64,000 nt of DNA from Burkholderiaceae bacterium (GCA_019745555.1 JAIESX010000021.1:1-64000); one strand, 5' to 3'. Counted from the stretch's first letter, positions 20,769-30,658 are shown. Translations and numbers: made by a program. Notes: generated by a model not told the origin, from the sequence alone.

Positions 20769-22382
20769 ATGCAAGTTTCTCCCTCCTCCCGCTCCGGTGA
20801 GTTGTCCGCTCAGGCCCTGCTGGGTGATCGGATCATGCTGGCCGCAATCGGTCTGAGTGCCATTGCGGCGATCATTCTTGGCTTCAATTTCGTCGAATCG
20901 GGGCTGGCCTGGGGTGCGTCTCTCGCCCTGGTGCTGATGGCCCTGGGGGTCTATGCGAGCAGCAAGGGCACGCTTCGGTCCAGCCTGGCCCTGGCCTTCA
21001 TCCAGTCCTGCTTTGTCGCGCTGCACATCGATCTAGCCCGCGGCATGACCGAGTTCCACTTCGGCGTCTTCGTCACGCTGGCCCTGCTGCTGGTCTATCA
21101 GGACTGGCGTCCCATCGTGCTGTCCGCAGTCACCTTTGCCGTACACCACGTCGTCTTCGACCGCCTGCAGGCCGCGGGTTTCGGGCTCTACTGCCTGAGC
21201 CAGCCGGACTTTGCTGTCGTTGTTCTGCACGCCGTCTATGTGGTGATCCAGACCGCGCTGGAGGTGGTACTGGCCGTGGGCATGGGCCGTATGGCCCGCC
21301 AGGGTGCCGAGCTCAGCCACCTGGTTGCGGCTGTGGACCGGCCGGACGGCATTGCGCTCGACGGTCTGCAGGGCATCACCGTGCAGTCGCACGCCGCGCA
21401 GACCTTGCTGTCCACCTTGCAGCGCATGGAGGGGGCCGTGGCCCAGGTGCGTGCCTCAGCGGCCAGCATGGATACGGCCTGCGCCGAGATCGCGCAGGGT
21501 AACCAGGACCTGTCGGCCCGTACCGAAAGCCAAGCCAGCGCCTTGCAGGAAACGGCGGCCTCTATGGAGCAGCTGAACTCCACCGTGAAACAGAACGCCG
21601 ACAACGCGCGCCAGGCCAACCAGCTGGCGCAGAGCGCCTCGACGGTGGCTGTGCAGGGCGGCGAGGTGGTGGCCCAGGTTGTGAACACCATGAAGGGCAT
21701 CAACGATTCGAGCCGCAAGATCGCCGACATCATCAGCGTGATCGACGGCATCGCCTTCCAGACCAATATCCTGGCGCTCAACGCCGCCGTCGAGGCCGCG
21801 CGTGCGGGTGAACAGGGTCGCGGCTTTGCCGTGGTGGCCGGCGAGGTGCGCACCCTGGCCAGCCGCTCGGCCGAGGCGGCCAAGGAGATCAAGGCACTGA
21901 TCAGCGACAGCGTGGGCCGCGTCGAGCAGGGCACGGCCCTGGTGGACCAAGCTGGGCACACTATGGAAGAGGTGGTGGCCAGCATCAAGCGCGTGACCGA
22001 CATCATGGGCGAGATCAGCGCAGCCAGCAGCGAGCAGCACAAGGGTGTGGCCCAGGTGGGCGAAGCCGTAACCCAGATCGACCAGGCCACGCAGCAGAAC
22101 GCCGCACTGGTGGAAGAGATGGCCGCCGCGGCCAGCAGCCTCAAGGGCCAGGCTGACGAACTCGTGCAGGCAGTCAGTGTGTTCAAACTGGCCGCGAGGG
22201 CCGGATCGCTCCCTATAGCGCCAGCCGTCGCTCGCCCACCTGCCGCTGCCTCCAAGCCAGCAGCTCCGCGTCCGACGAAGAAGCCCGTCGCACCGCCCTC
22301 GCTAGCCCGGCCTGTCGCGCCAGCGTCGTCCCGCAGCGTCTCTACCGTTCGAGAGTCTAACGACGACTGGGAGAGTTTCTAG
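20769..22382 (+). CDS. methyl-accepting chemotaxis protein with multi-pass membrane sensor
   Basis: A 537-residue chemoreceptor. Instead of a periplasmic ligand domain, the first ~190 residues form about five or six membrane helices with short loops (including [12 protein letters not shown]), so it may sense a membrane or redox-related cue. The signalling domain follows from about 235, with the conserved hairpin tip [20 protein letters not shown] and flanking methylation helices. A Pro/Ala-rich linker ends in NDDWESF, similar to the CheR/CheB-tethering pentapeptide NWETF. The stop overlaps the convergent GGDEF-EAL gene by four bases. Confidence 0.92.
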   Translation: MQVSPSSRSGELSAQALLGDRIMLAAIGLSAIAAIILGFNFVESGLAWGASLALVLMALGVYASSKGTLRSSLALAFIQSCFVALHIDLARGMTEFHFGVFVTLALLLVYQDWRPIVLSAVTFAVHHVVFDRLQAAGFGLYCLSQPDFAVVVLHAVYVVIQTALEVVLAVGMGRMARQGAELSHLVAAVDRPDGIALDGLQGITVQSHAAQTLLSTLQRMEGAVAQVRASAASMDTACAEIAQGNQDLSARTESQASALQETAASMEQLNSTVKQNADNARQANQLAQSASTVAVQGGEVVAQVVNTMKGINDSSRKIADIISVIDGIAFQTNILALNAAVEAARAGEQGRGFAVVAGEVRTLASRSAEAAKEIKALISDSVGRVEQGTALVDQAGHTMEEVVASIKRVTDIMGEISAASSEQHKGVAQVGEAVTQIDQATQQNAALVEEMAAAASSLKGQADELVQAVSVFKLAARAGSLPIAPAVARPPAAASKPAAPRPTKKPVAPPSLARPVAPASSRSVSTVRESNDDWESF

Positions 22383-25174
22383 GTCGGAGCCCTCAACTGA
22401 GGGGCGCGCGGTTCCTGAGCCAGCAGGCGCTCGATCTCCGGTGCGGGCACCGGCTGTGAATAGAAGTAGCCTTGCGCCGCATCGCAGCCGAAGGCCCGCA
22501 GCTGGTCGCGTATCTGCCCGGTTTCCACGCCTTCGGCCAGCGTGCGCAGGTTCAGGCTGCGGGCCATCTGGATGATGGCGCGCACGATGGCCGCATCGTC
22601 CGGGTCGCTCGCGAGGTCACGCACAAAGCCCTGGTCGATCTTGAGCAGGTCGATGTCGAGCTGCTTCAGATAGGCCAGGCTGGAGTAGCCGGTCCCGAAG
22701 TCGTCGATGGCCAGTTTCACGCCGACCTCCTTGAGCGCACGCACGCTGGAGAGCACGCTTTCCATGTTCTGGATCAGGATGGATTCGGTGAGCTCGAGCT
22801 CCAGCAGGTGCGGCGGCAGGCCCGAGGCCTCGAGCGCCCGTCGCACCGACTGCTCGACCTGGCCGCGCTTGAACTGGATGGCCGATAGGTTCACCGCCAG
22901 TGTCAGCGGCGGCAGACCCGCGCGCCGCCAGCGCATGGCCTGCTGGCAGGCCTGCTGCAGCACCCAGTCGCCCATGGCGACGATCAGCCCGCTTTCTTCG
23001 GCCACGCCGATGAAGCGTGCCGGCGCCACCAGGCCCAGTTCCGGGTGCTGCCAGCGGATCAGCGCCTCGACACCGGTCAGCTGTCCGCTGGCCAGGTCGT
23101 ACTGGGGCTGGTAGTGCAGCAGGAACTCGTCACGCTCCAGCGCCCGGCGCAGTCCGTTGCGCATCAGCAGATGTTCGCCGGCTTCGGCGTCCATCGTCGG
23201 ATCGAAGAAGTGGTAGGCATTGCGCCCCGCTTCCTTGGAGCGGTACATGGCCATGTCGGCCTTCTTGCGCAGGGTTTCGAAGTCGCGGCCGTCCTCGGGG
23301 CCGATGGCCACACCGATCGAGGCCGAGACCGACAGCTCCTGCGTGCCGATGCGCACCGGTTCCTGCAGCCGGTCCATGATCTTGAGCACCACGGCCGCGA
23401 CGACCTCGGTGTCGGACAGTTCACCCAGCATCAGCAGGAACTCGTCGCCGCCCTGGCGGCTGATGGTGTCGCTGTCACGCACGCTTTCGCGCAGCCGGCG
23501 GGCCACCTCGCGCAGCAGCTCGTCGCCGGCGGCGTGGCCCAGCGTGTCGTTGATGGTCTTGAAGTTGTCCAGGTCCAGGTAGACCAGGGCGATGCGGGTC
23601 TGGTGGCGGTCGGCCTGGGCCATGGCCTGCACGAAGCGGTCCTGCACCAGCAGGCGGTTGGGCAGACCCGTCAGCGCGTCGTGGTAGGCCAGGTACTCGA
23701 TGCGCTGCTCCGCGGCCTTGCGGTCCGTGATGTCCGAGCCCACGCCGCGGTAGCCGCGGAACACGCCCTGCTCGTCGAAGATGGGCGTGCCGCTGATGCT
23801 CAGGGTGCGTACCATGCCCTGGCTGTCACGCACCTGGTAGATGAAGTCGTGGAAGGGTTCGTGCCGGTTCAGCAGCGCGCGGTGGGCTTCCCAGCCCTCT
23901 TCGTCGGGCGAGACCACGGGCTGGTCCCAGCGCGTGCGTCCGATGTGCGGCACCATGTCCGCCCCATAGATGCCGCGCGAGACCTGGGTGAAGCGGAAGG
24001 CTTCGTCCTGTTCCCAGAACCAGTCGGTCGAGAGCTCGGCCAGGCTGCGAAAGCGTGCCTCGCTCTCGCGCAGCGTCTGCTGCTGGCGGTCGAGCCGGCC
24101 GACCATGTCGTTGAAGGCCTGCACCAGGGTGCCGATCTCGTCGTCGCGCTGCAGCGCCAGCTGGCGCTGTGGGCCCGGCCGGTCGTGCAGCGACCGCACA
24201 TGTCGGGTCAAGGTCTCCAGCGGTGTCAGCGCGCGGCGCATGATCAGACCGATGAGTACCACCACCACCAGCGTGCCCGCGGCGATGCCCGTCAGCAGGA
24301 GGTTGCGCGCCTCGCGCAGCGGCTCCTCGGCCTCGGCCACGGGCAGGTTCACGCTGAGCAGCCAGGGCACTGTGCCCAGGTGCTTGAAGCTGCTCATCAC
24401 CTCCTCGCCGCGCGACGTTACCACCGTGCCGCTGCCTTCGAAGCCGGCCACGGCGCGGTCGACCAGCGGATTGAGTCCGGGCTGCACGATAGGCTTGAGG
24501 ATGCGTTGCGGGTTGCGGTTGGTGATGAAGATGCGCTCGCGCGTGAAGAGAGAGATGTAGCCGGTCCGCCCGAGCTTGACGTGGTTGAGGTCGGAGAGAA
24601 AGTTGCGCCCTTCGAGTTCGATGCTGCCGTGCAGCCGGCCCACCCCATTGCCCCGGCCGTCGAACAGCGGAATGCTGATGGTGATGGCCGGCCGGCCCTG
24701 GGCGCGCTCCGAGGCGAAGGGGCGTGAGATGTGGGGTTGCCGGGTCGCGGAGACCGAGCGATAGGCGTCCAGACCGCTCAGATCGCGCCCGCGCCGCCCG
24801 GGCAGGTAGGGCGACTCGGCGATCAGACGCCCGTCCTCCGAGAGCAGGGCCAGCCCGTCGGTGAAGATGGCACGCAGCGCGGCCTGGCGGTCCAGGAAGT
24901 CCTGGGCCGCACGCGCATCGCGCAGCGCCGCGGCCGGGACGTCACGCGCCGTGAGCTGCAGCAGTTCCTGGCTCTGCTCCAGCTTGTCGTCCAGCGCCTT
25001 GGCCAGGGTGCTGGCCAGTAGAAACTGGTCCTGGTAGAGGTTCTGGCGGAAGTTCTGGTCGAAGTGCCGCAGGGTGAGCCAGGTCAGCAGACCGGCAAAA
25101 ACGATGAAGAGCAGGGCAACGGCCAGGACCACCCGGGTCTTGAGGCTGGTTGCGCGTAACCAGGGCAAACGCAT
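22379..25174 (-). CDS. membrane sensor with Cache, HAMP, PAS, GGDEF and EAL domains
   Basis: A 931-residue c-di-GMP enzyme. TM1 about 16-37, a periplasmic double-Cache-like region to about 285, TM2 about 290-312, HAMP, a PAS domain about 370-490, GGDEF motif intact at 575-579 and EAL at 703-705 (GVEALIRWQ), with EAL-domain catalytic segments such as [10 protein letters not shown] and [12 protein letters not shown]. Both catalytic domains look active, so the net output is uncertain. The ATG lies 28 bases after the soxA stop on the same strand, so it could be the last gene of the sox transcript; an AT-rich TATATATA lies in that gap and may be a separate promoter. Confidence 0.92.
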   Translation of the reverse strand: MRLPWLRATSLKTRVVLAVALLFIVFAGLLTWLTLRHFDQNFRQNLYQDQFLLASTLAKALDDKLEQSQELLQLTARDVPAAALRDARAAQDFLDRQAALRAIFTDGLALLSEDGRLIAESPYLPGRRGRDLSGLDAYRSVSATRQPHISRPFASERAQGRPAITISIPLFDGRGNGVGRLHGSIELEGRNFLSDLNHVKLGRTGYISLFTRERIFITNRNPQRILKPIVQPGLNPLVDRAVAGFEGSGTVVTSRGEEVMSSFKHLGTVPWLLSVNLPVAEAEEPLREARNLLLTGIAAGTLVVVVLIGLIMRRALTPLETLTRHVRSLHDRPGPQRQLALQRDDEIGTLVQAFNDMVGRLDRQQQTLRESEARFRSLAELSTDWFWEQDEAFRFTQVSRGIYGADMVPHIGRTRWDQPVVSPDEEGWEAHRALLNRHEPFHDFIYQVRDSQGMVRTLSISGTPIFDEQGVFRGYRGVGSDITDRKAAEQRIEYLAYHDALTGLPNRLLVQDRFVQAMAQADRHQTRIALVYLDLDNFKTINDTLGHAAGDELLREVARRLRESVRDSDTISRQGGDEFLLMLGELSDTEVVAAVVLKIMDRLQEPVRIGTQELSVSASIGVAIGPEDGRDFETLRKKADMAMYRSKEAGRNAYHFFDPTMDAEAGEHLLMRNGLRRALERDEFLLHYQPQYDLASGQLTGVEALIRWQHPELGLVAPARFIGVAEESGLIVAMGDWVLQQACQQAMRWRRAGLPPLTLAVNLSAIQFKRGQVEQSVRRALEASGLPPHLLELELTESILIQNMESVLSSVRALKEVGVKLAIDDFGTGYSSLAYLKQLDIDLLKIDQGFVRDLASDPDDAAIVRAIIQMARSLNLRTLAEGVETGQIRDQLRAFGCDAAQGYFYSQPVPAPEIERLLAQEPRAPQLRAPT

Positions 25175-25202
25175 GCCGTATATATACCCGCATTCGCCAA
25201 GC

Positions 25203-25970
25203 TTACGGACGCACGCCGGGAGATTCGACGGGCAGCCCGCGCGCCCGCTCGGCCAGGTAGAGCTCCAGCGCCACGAGCTCGGGCGCGCCCAGCGGCCAGG
25301 GCTGGGCCCGCACGCCGCTCAGGCAGCTGCGCAGGCGGCGCTGCAGCGAGCCCAGGCCCTGCCATTCCAGGCGGTACTGCGGGTAGCTGTTCGGATGGGC
25401 CTGCGGAATCAGCGTGCCGCCCAGGCGCTGGCCCCAGCGCTGGTCGTGGCACTGGGCGCAGGAGAGGTTGAGCTGGCCCAGGCGCTGCACATAGAGCGTG
25501 TGCCCCTGTTCCCGCAGCGCTTGCAGGCGCGCGTCTTCGGGCGGGCTCAGAGGCAGTCCACGTGACTGCAGCGCCACCAGGGCTTCCAGGGCCAACAGCT
25601 CCTCGCTCTCGAGCGGCCAGGGGGTGGCCTGTTGGTGCTGCGTGCGGCAGCGCTGGATGCGCTGCGCCAGGTTGAGCGCGCCGCCGCTGGGCGCATCGAA
25701 GGTTGGGTAGCGTGCCGCCACGCCACGCAGGCGCTGCACCTCGCCATGGCAACTCGCACAGGCGCGTTGCTGCGCGCCGGCCGGCCGCTGCCAGAGCTGC
25801 GCGCCCTGCTGGACCCAGAGCATGGCCGGGTTGCGCGTGTCGTCGCGCTGCATGGCCTGCAAGTCCGGGTGCATGGCCTCAACATCGGAGCGGCGCTGCT
25901 CGGGCGCCAGTTGCGCCTGCAGTGTGCCGGCCAGCAGCAGCGCCAGCCAGACGATACGGTGCGCCCTCAT
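25203..25970 (-). CDS. soxA: diheme cytochrome SoxA
   Basis: A 255-residue c-type cytochrome, partner of SoxX in the periplasmic SoxXA complex, which in the canonical pathway oxidatively links sulfur substrates to the SoxY cysteine. Signal peptide to about residue 19. Heme sites: CASCH at 71-75 and CAQCH at 171-175, the latter followed by RWGQRLGGTLIPQ. The YPQYRLEWQ block and C216 (LRSCLSG) match the SoxA region carrying the cysteine that ligates the active-site heme. It is the sixth gene of the operon and overlaps soxZ by four bases. No soxB lies nearby. Confidence 0.9.
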   Translation of the reverse strand: MRAHRIVWLALLLAGTLQAQLAPEQRRSDVEAMHPDLQAMQRDDTRNPAMLWVQQGAQLWQRPAGAQQRACASCHGEVQRLRGVAARYPTFDAPSGGALNLAQRIQRCRTQHQQATPWPLESEELLALEALVALQSRGLPLSPPEDARLQALREQGHTLYVQRLGQLNLSCAQCHDQRWGQRLGGTLIPQAHPNSYPQYRLEWQGLGSLQRRLRSCLSGVRAQPWPLGAPELVALELYLAERARGLPVESPGVRP

Positions 25971-26290
25971 GAGACGGTGATCGCCACGCTCTCGCTGTGA
26001 CGAAAGCCCTGTTCGCCCTCCCAGCTCAGGCGCAGCGTACCGCTGGCCACGGCCACGGTGTGGAAGGCGATCAGCGGGTTGGCCGATATCGCCGGCGAGA
26101 ACTCGGCCACGAAGACGAGCTCCTCGTTGTAGTGGCAGCTGAAGCGCGTGAGGATGTTGCGCGGCAGGCGCTGGCCATCGGCGCCGGGGCGGAAGCCCGA
26201 CTCCATGGGGTGGCCGATGATGGCGCTGATCTCGATCACCTCGCCCCGGCGCGCCGTCTTCGGCACCTTGATGAGGGTGCGCGCGCTCAC
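25967..26290 (-). CDS. soxZ: sulfur carrier complex subunit SoxZ
   Basis: A 107-residue SoxZ, the partner that holds SoxY in the SoxYZ carrier. Typical segments are IKVPKTARRGEVIEISAIIGHPMESG near the N-terminus, a central FSCHYNEELVF and a C-terminal LRLSWEGEQGF. It has no signal peptide, as usual for SoxZ, which is co-exported with SoxY. The gene overlaps soxY at its start and soxA at its end, four bases each. Confidence 0.92.
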   Translation of the reverse strand: MSARTLIKVPKTARRGEVIEISAIIGHPMESGFRPGADGQRLPRNILTRFSCHYNEELVFVAEFSPAISANPLIAFHTVAVASGTLRLSWEGEQGFRHSESVAITVS

Positions 26291-26730
26291 TGCAATTCCT
26301 CCAGGCAGGCGGCGAGCGCGACGATGACTTCCACCGTCTGCTGCCAGCAGCTGCCGTCGCTCAAGCGCGCCACCGCCGTGAGCTTTTGCGTGGTGGCCAG
26401 ACGGATGCGCGTACTCACCTGCGCCTTGCCTGCGCGCGGGCCCAGCTGGCAGCGCAGCACATCGGCCTGCGGATTGCGTTCGTTGAAGACGGCGATGGCC
26501 ACCACATGGTCGGACGCCGTCATGGGGCCGTCCACCCGCACGGCCAGCGGAACCGTGTTGCCGTTGTCCACCAGGGTGGCGATGTCGATCTGCACACGCC
26601 CGCTCTGCACGGGCGTGCCGCCGGCCCAGGCACGCACAGCGTCCTGCAGCTGGTTGTTGGCCTGTGCCGGGCGCAGCAGCAGCCAGCCGGTGAGGCCGGT
26701 GGCGGTCCGCAGCAACAGACGGCGTTCCAT
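26287..26730 (-). CDS. soxY: SoxY-type sulfur carrier, variant without the GGCGG arm
   Basis: A 147-residue SoxY-like protein. I start at MERRLLLRTATGL, which gives an RR-containing export signal; the frame continues upstream over soxX and is a shadow. The body matches the SoxY domain (VPLAVRVDGPM, VVAIAVFNERNPQ, RIRLATTQKL). In canonical SoxY the chain ends in GGCGG, whose cysteine carries the sulfur substrate. Here the end is VIVALAACLEELQ, with C142 six residues from the terminus and two further cysteines at 94 and 128. The conjugating chemistry may therefore differ or use C142. It is followed by soxZ with a four-base overlap, so the C-terminus is set by that junction and does not look truncated by a frameshift. 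Confidence 0.82.
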   Translation of the reverse strand: MERRLLLRTATGLTGWLLLRPAQANNQLQDAVRAWAGGTPVQSGRVQIDIATLVDNGNTVPLAVRVDGPMTASDHVVAIAVFNERNPQADVLRCQLGPRAGKAQVSTRIRLATTQKLTAVARLSDGSCWQQTVEVIVALAACLEELQ

Positions 26731-26735
26731 GCGTT

Positions 26736-27158
26736 TCAGTCTCTCAGCGTCATCAGCCAAGCGATCACGTCCTCGATCTGCTGGGCGTCGAGGATGGGGC
26801 GGTCCTGCCAGCGTGCACCCACGCGCGTGAAGCCTGCGCTGCGGTAGTAGGCCGGCATGATGCTGTCCGGGTTGAAGTGTTGCGGATTGACGAGACGCAG
26901 GCGCAGTTGCGCGGCATTCCAGCGTGTACCGGCGCCGGCGAGATCCGGCGCGAGATTGCCCTGAAAGCGCTCCTCGGGAACCGGGCCGCTGTGGCACAGC
27001 AGGCACAGGCCCTGGCTGCGGCTGGCCGCAATGGCGCGACCGCGTGCCGCGTCACCCGTCTTGCCTTCCAGCGCCGCGGGGATGCCGTCGCCCACCACCG
27101 TCACGGCCCCGCCCGCCAGGGGCAGGGCCAGCACGGCGGCGGCCAACAGCAGCTTCAT
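26736..27158 (-). CDS. soxX: monoheme cytochrome SoxX
   Basis: A 140-residue c-type cytochrome. Signal peptide to about residue 18, heme site CLLCH at 52-56, and a likely axial M101 in SIMPAYY. PEERFQGNLAPDLAGAG and LRLRLVNPQHFNPDS are SoxX-typical. It should accept electrons from SoxA and pass them to the respiratory chain. The start ATG at 27158 overlaps the stop of the molybdopterin subunit gene by four bases; the long frame upstream of it is a shadow of that gene. The soxY start is five bases downstream. Confidence 0.9.
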   Translation of the reverse strand: MKLLLAAAVLALPLAGGAVTVVGDGIPAALEGKTGDAARGRAIAASRSQGLCLLCHSGPVPEERFQGNLAPDLAGAGTRWNAAQLRLRLVNPQHFNPDSIMPAYYRSAGFTRVGARWQDRPILDAQQIEDVIAWLMTLRD

Positions 27159-29338
27159 GCGCGTCGCAGGTCCTGGCTCTTGAGCGGCAGCTCGCGGATG
27201 CGCTTGCCCGTGGCGGCGAAGATGGCGTTGAGCACGGCCGGCGCAGCCACGGCGATGGTCGGTTCGCCCACGCCGCCCCAGAAGCCGCCCGAAGGCATGA
27301 CGATGGTTTCCACCGGCGGCATGTCGGCCAGGCGCATGACGGGGTAGGTGTCGAAGTTCTTCTGCTCTACGGCCCCGTCCTTGACCGTGATCTCGCCGAA
27401 CAGTGCGGCCGACAGGCCGTAGACGAAGGAGCCCTCGACCTGGGCCTCGATCTGCTGCGGGTTCACGGCGTGGCCGCAGTCGGTCGCGGCGACGATGCGG
27501 TGGATCTTGAGCTTGCCCTCGGCACTCACCGAGACCTCGGCGCAGGCGGCCACATAGCTGCCGAAGCCCATGGTCTGCGCCAGGCCCCGGTACACGCCCG
27601 CGGGCGCAGGGCTGCCCCAGCCCACGCGCGCGGCCACGGCATCGAGCACGGCCAGGTGCTTGGGATGGTTGACCATGAGCTTGCGCCGCAGCGCCAGCGG
27701 GTCCTGGCCTGTGGTGTGCGCGATCTCGTCGAGGAAGCACTCGAGGTAGATGGCATTCTGGTTCAGGTTCACGCCGCGCCAGAAGCCCGCCGGCACAGGC
27801 GGGTTGCGCATGGCGTGTTCGATCAGCAGGTTGGGGAAGCTGTAGCCGATGGAGGCCTCGGGCCCGCTGGCGTTGAGGCCCTGGTAGACCACCATGTCCT
27901 TGCCATCACGCATGGCCTGTGGCGCCACCGTGGCCAGGATGGACTGGCCCGAGATGCGCATGTGCAGGCCGGTGATGTTGCCCTGCTCGTCCAGGCCGGC
28001 GCTGAGCTTGGCGGCGGTGATGGGGTGGAAGAAGCAGTGCTGCATGTCTTCCTCGCGCGACCAGATCAGCTTGATTGGCGTGCCCGGCATGGACTTGGCA
28101 ATCGTGACCGCCTGGGTGATGTAGTCGCTGCGTCCGCGCCGGCCGAAGCCGCCGCCGAGCAGCTGCTTGTAGACCTCGCACTGCGTGGCCGGCAGGCCCG
28201 CGGCCTCGGCCGTGGCGGCCAGCGCGGCCTCGCCGTTCTGTGTGCCCACCCAGACCTCGCAGCGCTGCGAGGTCCAGCGCGCGGTGGCGTTCATGGGCTC
28301 CATGCAGGCGTGGTTCTGGTAGGGGTAGCCGTAGATGGCCTCGATGCGGCGTGGCGCGGCCGTGATGGCGGCCACCGCATCGCCGTTGCTGTTACCCACC
28401 GAGGTCGCAGGTGTCGACAGGTCCAGGCCGCCGCGCACCATGGCGTGGATATCGGCCTGCGAGACGGCAGCGTTGGGGCCGAGGTCCCATTCGATCTGCA
28501 GTGCGTCGAGCGCGGTTTTGGCCGTCCACCAGGTGGTGGCCACCACGGCTACGGCGCTGGGGCCGACCTGCACCACCTTCTTCACGCCCAGGCGCCGCAT
28601 GATGGGCGCGGCGTTGAAACTCTTGACCGTGCCGCCGAAGACCGGGCAGTCCTTGATGGCCGCGTTGAGCATGCCCGGCAGCTGCAGGTCCATGCCGTAG
28701 TCCTGCTGGCCCGTGGTCTTGCGGAAGGTGTCCAGGCGCAGCATGCGCTGGCCTGCCACCTTCCAGTTCTTCGGGTCCTTGAGCGTGATGCTGGCTGGAT
28801 CCGGCGGCGTGAGCTTGCCGGCGGCATTGGCCACGCGGCCGTAAAGTGTCTTGCGACCGGTCGGGGTGTGCGTGATCACGCCACGTGTCACGCTGCACTC
28901 GGCCACGGGCACGCCCCAGCCCTCGGCCGCGGCCTGCAGCAGCATCATGCGGGCCATGGCGCCGCCCTTGCGCACATAGTCGTGCGATTCACGGATGCCG
29001 CGGCTGCCGCCGGTGGCGAAATTGCCCCAGACGCGCTGGCGCTTGAGGTTCTGGCCCGGCGTCGGGTATTCGGTGGTGACGCGGCGCCAGTTGCATTCCA
29101 GCTCCTCGGCCACGAGCTGGGCCAGGCCGGTCAGCGTGCCCTGGCCCATCTCCGAGCGGGCGATGCGGATCACCACCGTGTCGTCGGGCTTCACGACCAC
29201 CCAGGCGTTGATCTCGGGCGGCAGGTCCGCGGCCTGGGCCAGCGGCACATGAAAGCCCACCATCAGGCCGCCGGCCGCCGCACCCGTGGTTGCCAGGAAG
29301 TTGCGACGTGTGATCCCGTCCTGTTGCACTGTGTTCAT
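27155..29338 (-). CDS. Tat-exported xanthine dehydrogenase family molybdopterin-binding subunit (IorB-like)
   Basis: A 727-residue large subunit of the isoquinoline 1-oxidoreductase/aldehyde oxidoreductase type. The N-terminus carries a twin-arginine signal (RRNFL at 11-15, then a hydrophobic stretch to AQA), so the enzyme works in the periplasm. Mo-hydroxylase signatures include [31 protein letters not shown] and, near the C-terminus, GVGEP with E692, the position of the catalytic glutamate in this family. Electrons should pass to the 2Fe-2S subunit encoded just upstream (four-base overlap). Its stop overlaps soxX. Substrate unknown; being fused transcriptionally to soxXYZA, it may oxidise a sulfur-containing or sulfur-carrier-bound compound (inference). 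Confidence 0.9.
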   Translation of the reverse strand: MNTVQQDGITRRNFLATTGAAAGGLMVGFHVPLAQAADLPPEINAWVVVKPDDTVVIRIARSEMGQGTLTGLAQLVAEELECNWRRVTTEYPTPGQNLKRQRVWGNFATGGSRGIRESHDYVRKGGAMARMMLLQAAAEGWGVPVAECSVTRGVITHTPTGRKTLYGRVANAAGKLTPPDPASITLKDPKNWKVAGQRMLRLDTFRKTTGQQDYGMDLQLPGMLNAAIKDCPVFGGTVKSFNAAPIMRRLGVKKVVQVGPSAVAVVATTWWTAKTALDALQIEWDLGPNAAVSQADIHAMVRGGLDLSTPATSVGNSNGDAVAAITAAPRRIEAIYGYPYQNHACMEPMNATARWTSQRCEVWVGTQNGEAALAATAEAAGLPATQCEVYKQLLGGGFGRRGRSDYITQAVTIAKSMPGTPIKLIWSREEDMQHCFFHPITAAKLSAGLDEQGNITGLHMRISGQSILATVAPQAMRDGKDMVVYQGLNASGPEASIGYSFPNLLIEHAMRNPPVPAGFWRGVNLNQNAIYLECFLDEIAHTTGQDPLALRRKLMVNHPKHLAVLDAVAARVGWGSPAPAGVYRGLAQTMGFGSYVAACAEVSVSAEGKLKIHRIVAATDCGHAVNPQQIEAQVEGSFVYGLSAALFGEITVKDGAVEQKNFDTYPVMRLADMPPVETIVMPSGGFWGGVGEPTIAVAAPAVLNAIFAATGKRIRELPLKSQDLRRA

Positions 29339-29841
29339 GACAGGCCCTCCTCGGTCTGCAGGCCGTCAGCAGCGGAGACGCGACGCCTTGGCATGCCCTG
29401 CGCCGCCACCTTGATCGCCGCGCGCACGCGGTTGTAGGTGCCGCAGCGGCAGATGTTGGTGATGGAGGCGTCGATGTCCGCGTCCGTGGGATTGGGCTTG
29501 TCCTTGAGCAGGGCGCTGACGGCCATGATCATGCCGCTCTGGCAGAAGCCGCACTGCGGCACGTCGAGCATCTGCCAGGCGCGCTGCACGACATGCGTGC
29601 CGTTGCGTGACAGCCCTTCGATGGTCACGACCTGCTGCGTTTCCTTGAGCGCACGCAGCGGCATCACACAACTGCGCACGGCGGCACCGTCGATGTGCAC
29701 CGTGCAGGCGCCGCACTGGGCGACGCCGCAGCCGTATTTGGTGCCGGTGAGCCCGAGCTGCTCACGCAGCACCCACAGCAGCGGGGTATCGGGGGCGGCG
29801 TTGAACTCCTGTTCCTCACCGTTGACGTTGAGTTTGGCCAT
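29335..29841 (-). CDS. (2Fe-2S)-binding subunit of molybdenum hydroxylase (IorA-like)
   Basis: A 168-residue small subunit. The plant-ferredoxin-type cluster uses C38, C43, C46 and C58 ([14 protein letters not shown]), and the second, alpha-helical 2Fe-2S domain uses C97, C100, C131 and C133 ([12 protein letters not shown]). No signal peptide; such subunits are exported together with the Tat-signal partner. I start at MAKLNVNG because GGAGG sits eight bases upstream; an ATG at 29856 overlaps that site. First gene of the six-gene operon ending with soxA. Confidence 0.92.
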   Translation of the reverse strand: MAKLNVNGEEQEFNAAPDTPLLWVLREQLGLTGTKYGCGVAQCGACTVHIDGAAVRSCVMPLRALKETQQVVTIEGLSRNGTHVVQRAWQMLDVPQCGFCQSGMIMAVSALLKDKPNPTDADIDASITNICRCGTYNRVRAAIKVAAQGMPRRRVSAADGLQTEEGLS

Positions 29842-29892
29842 CGCTCGGTCCTCCATCGTGGTACGCCGGCCCGAGAGACCGGGCGAAGGTGT

Positions 29893-29898
29893 TTTATA
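29893..29898 (-). promoter_or_regulatory. candidate -10 element of the molybdenum hydroxylase-sox operon
   Basis: TATAAA on the minus strand, 52 bases before the ATG of the 2Fe-2S subunit gene, in the only gap large enough to hold the operon promoter. No good -35 hexamer is seen at 16-18 bases, which fits an activator-dependent promoter; a perfect palindrome lies upstream at 29935-29951. Confidence 0.4.
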
Positions 29899-29934
29899 CG
29901 GGATTTCGGTGACCGCTGCACCCGCGACAGACCC

Positions 29935-29951
29935 TGTGCGCATCGCGCACA
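29935..29951. promoter_or_regulatory. 17-bp perfect palindrome upstream of the molybdenum hydroxylase-sox operon
   Basis: TGTGCGC, ATC, GCGCACA: a 7-3-7 dyad with no mismatch. Its centre is about 47 bases upstream of the TATAAA at 29893-29898, i.e. near -57 if that is the -10. The position suits an activator operator. The cognate regulator is not obvious in the window. Confidence 0.4.
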
Positions 29952-29981
29952 TGGCAAGGGTTTACCCGGGTGATAGCACGC

Positions 29982-30254
29982 TCAGCCCGCAAGCTGCGCG
30001 CCGGCCTTGTCCAGCCAGAGCTGCAGGCTGTCGAGCAGATCGCGCTGGCTGAAGGAACAACTCTCTTCCGAGAACAACGCGCTGGATTCGAGCCGGTCCA
30101 GCAGGCCCAGCAGGACCTCGCCGTAGCGCGGTGGCAGTGCGGCCAGCAGGGCATCCTGCGCTCGTGCCAGGCGGCAGAAGGCGGCAGTGGTACCCGGGTC
30201 GGTGCGCAGGGCATCGAGCCCGAGCTGCAGGGGGGCGAGCAGGGGATGGCTCAT
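29982..30254 (-). CDS. small hypothetical protein
   Basis: A 90-residue, leucine-rich, probably helical soluble protein (MSHPLLAPLQLGLDALRTD...). No motif I recognise. I start at MSHPLL, which overlaps the stop of the membrane protein gene upstream by four bases, so the two are translationally coupled. It ends 140 bases before the molybdenum hydroxylase operon. Confidence 0.6.
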   Translation of the reverse strand: MSHPLLAPLQLGLDALRTDPGTTAAFCRLARAQDALLAALPPRYGEVLLGLLDRLESSALFSEESCSFSQRDLLDSLQLWLDKAGAQLAG

Positions 30255-30631
30255 GGGTAACGGGTCATGGTGCGGTTGAGGCCCTTGCGTGCGCATTCGT
30301 ACAGCCCATCCTCACAGGGGGCCCGGTAGTCGAGGCGGCCCGACAGCAGCAGCGCATGCGCGCCGGCCACACAGGCCAGCGCGAGCAGGGCCGTGACCAG
30401 GGCCTCCCTGGGGCGGCGGGAGAAGAAGCTGTAGGGCGCGCACAGGGCCAGGCTGGCAAGCGCGGCAGCGATGACCAGCGTGCCCATGTCCGGATTGCTG
30501 AAGTGCCGCCACTCGGCGTAGAGCAGGTAGGCGGCATCGGCCATCACGGCCAGCACCAGCAGGATGGCCAGGGCCGAGGGCCAGGTGGTGCCGGGCGGGG
30601 CGACGGGGCCGGTGGGTTTGCCGGGTTTCAT
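30251..30631 (-). CDS. small hypothetical membrane protein
   Basis: A 126-residue protein with about three hydrophobic segments (roughly residues 19-41, 50-68 and 78-97) and a short C-terminal tail with two cysteines (APCEDGLYECARKG). The N-terminus MKPGKPTGPVAPPG is proline-rich and cytoplasmic. No family recognised. Its stop overlaps the start of the 90-residue gene, suggesting a two-gene unit behind the Bug receptor gene. Confidence 0.6.
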   Translation of the reverse strand: MKPGKPTGPVAPPGTTWPSALAILLVLAVMADAAYLLYAEWRHFSNPDMGTLVIAAALASLALCAPYSFFSRRPREALVTALLALACVAGAHALLLSGRLDYRAPCEDGLYECARKGLNRTMTRYP

Positions 30632-30658
30632 GGTGGGGATGCGATGATGGCGCGTGCC

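Noticed and set aside
25203-27158. Complete Sox thiosulfate-oxidation system
   Set aside because: soxB, soxC and soxD are absent from the window, and SoxY lacks the usual arm. Only XYZA are supported.
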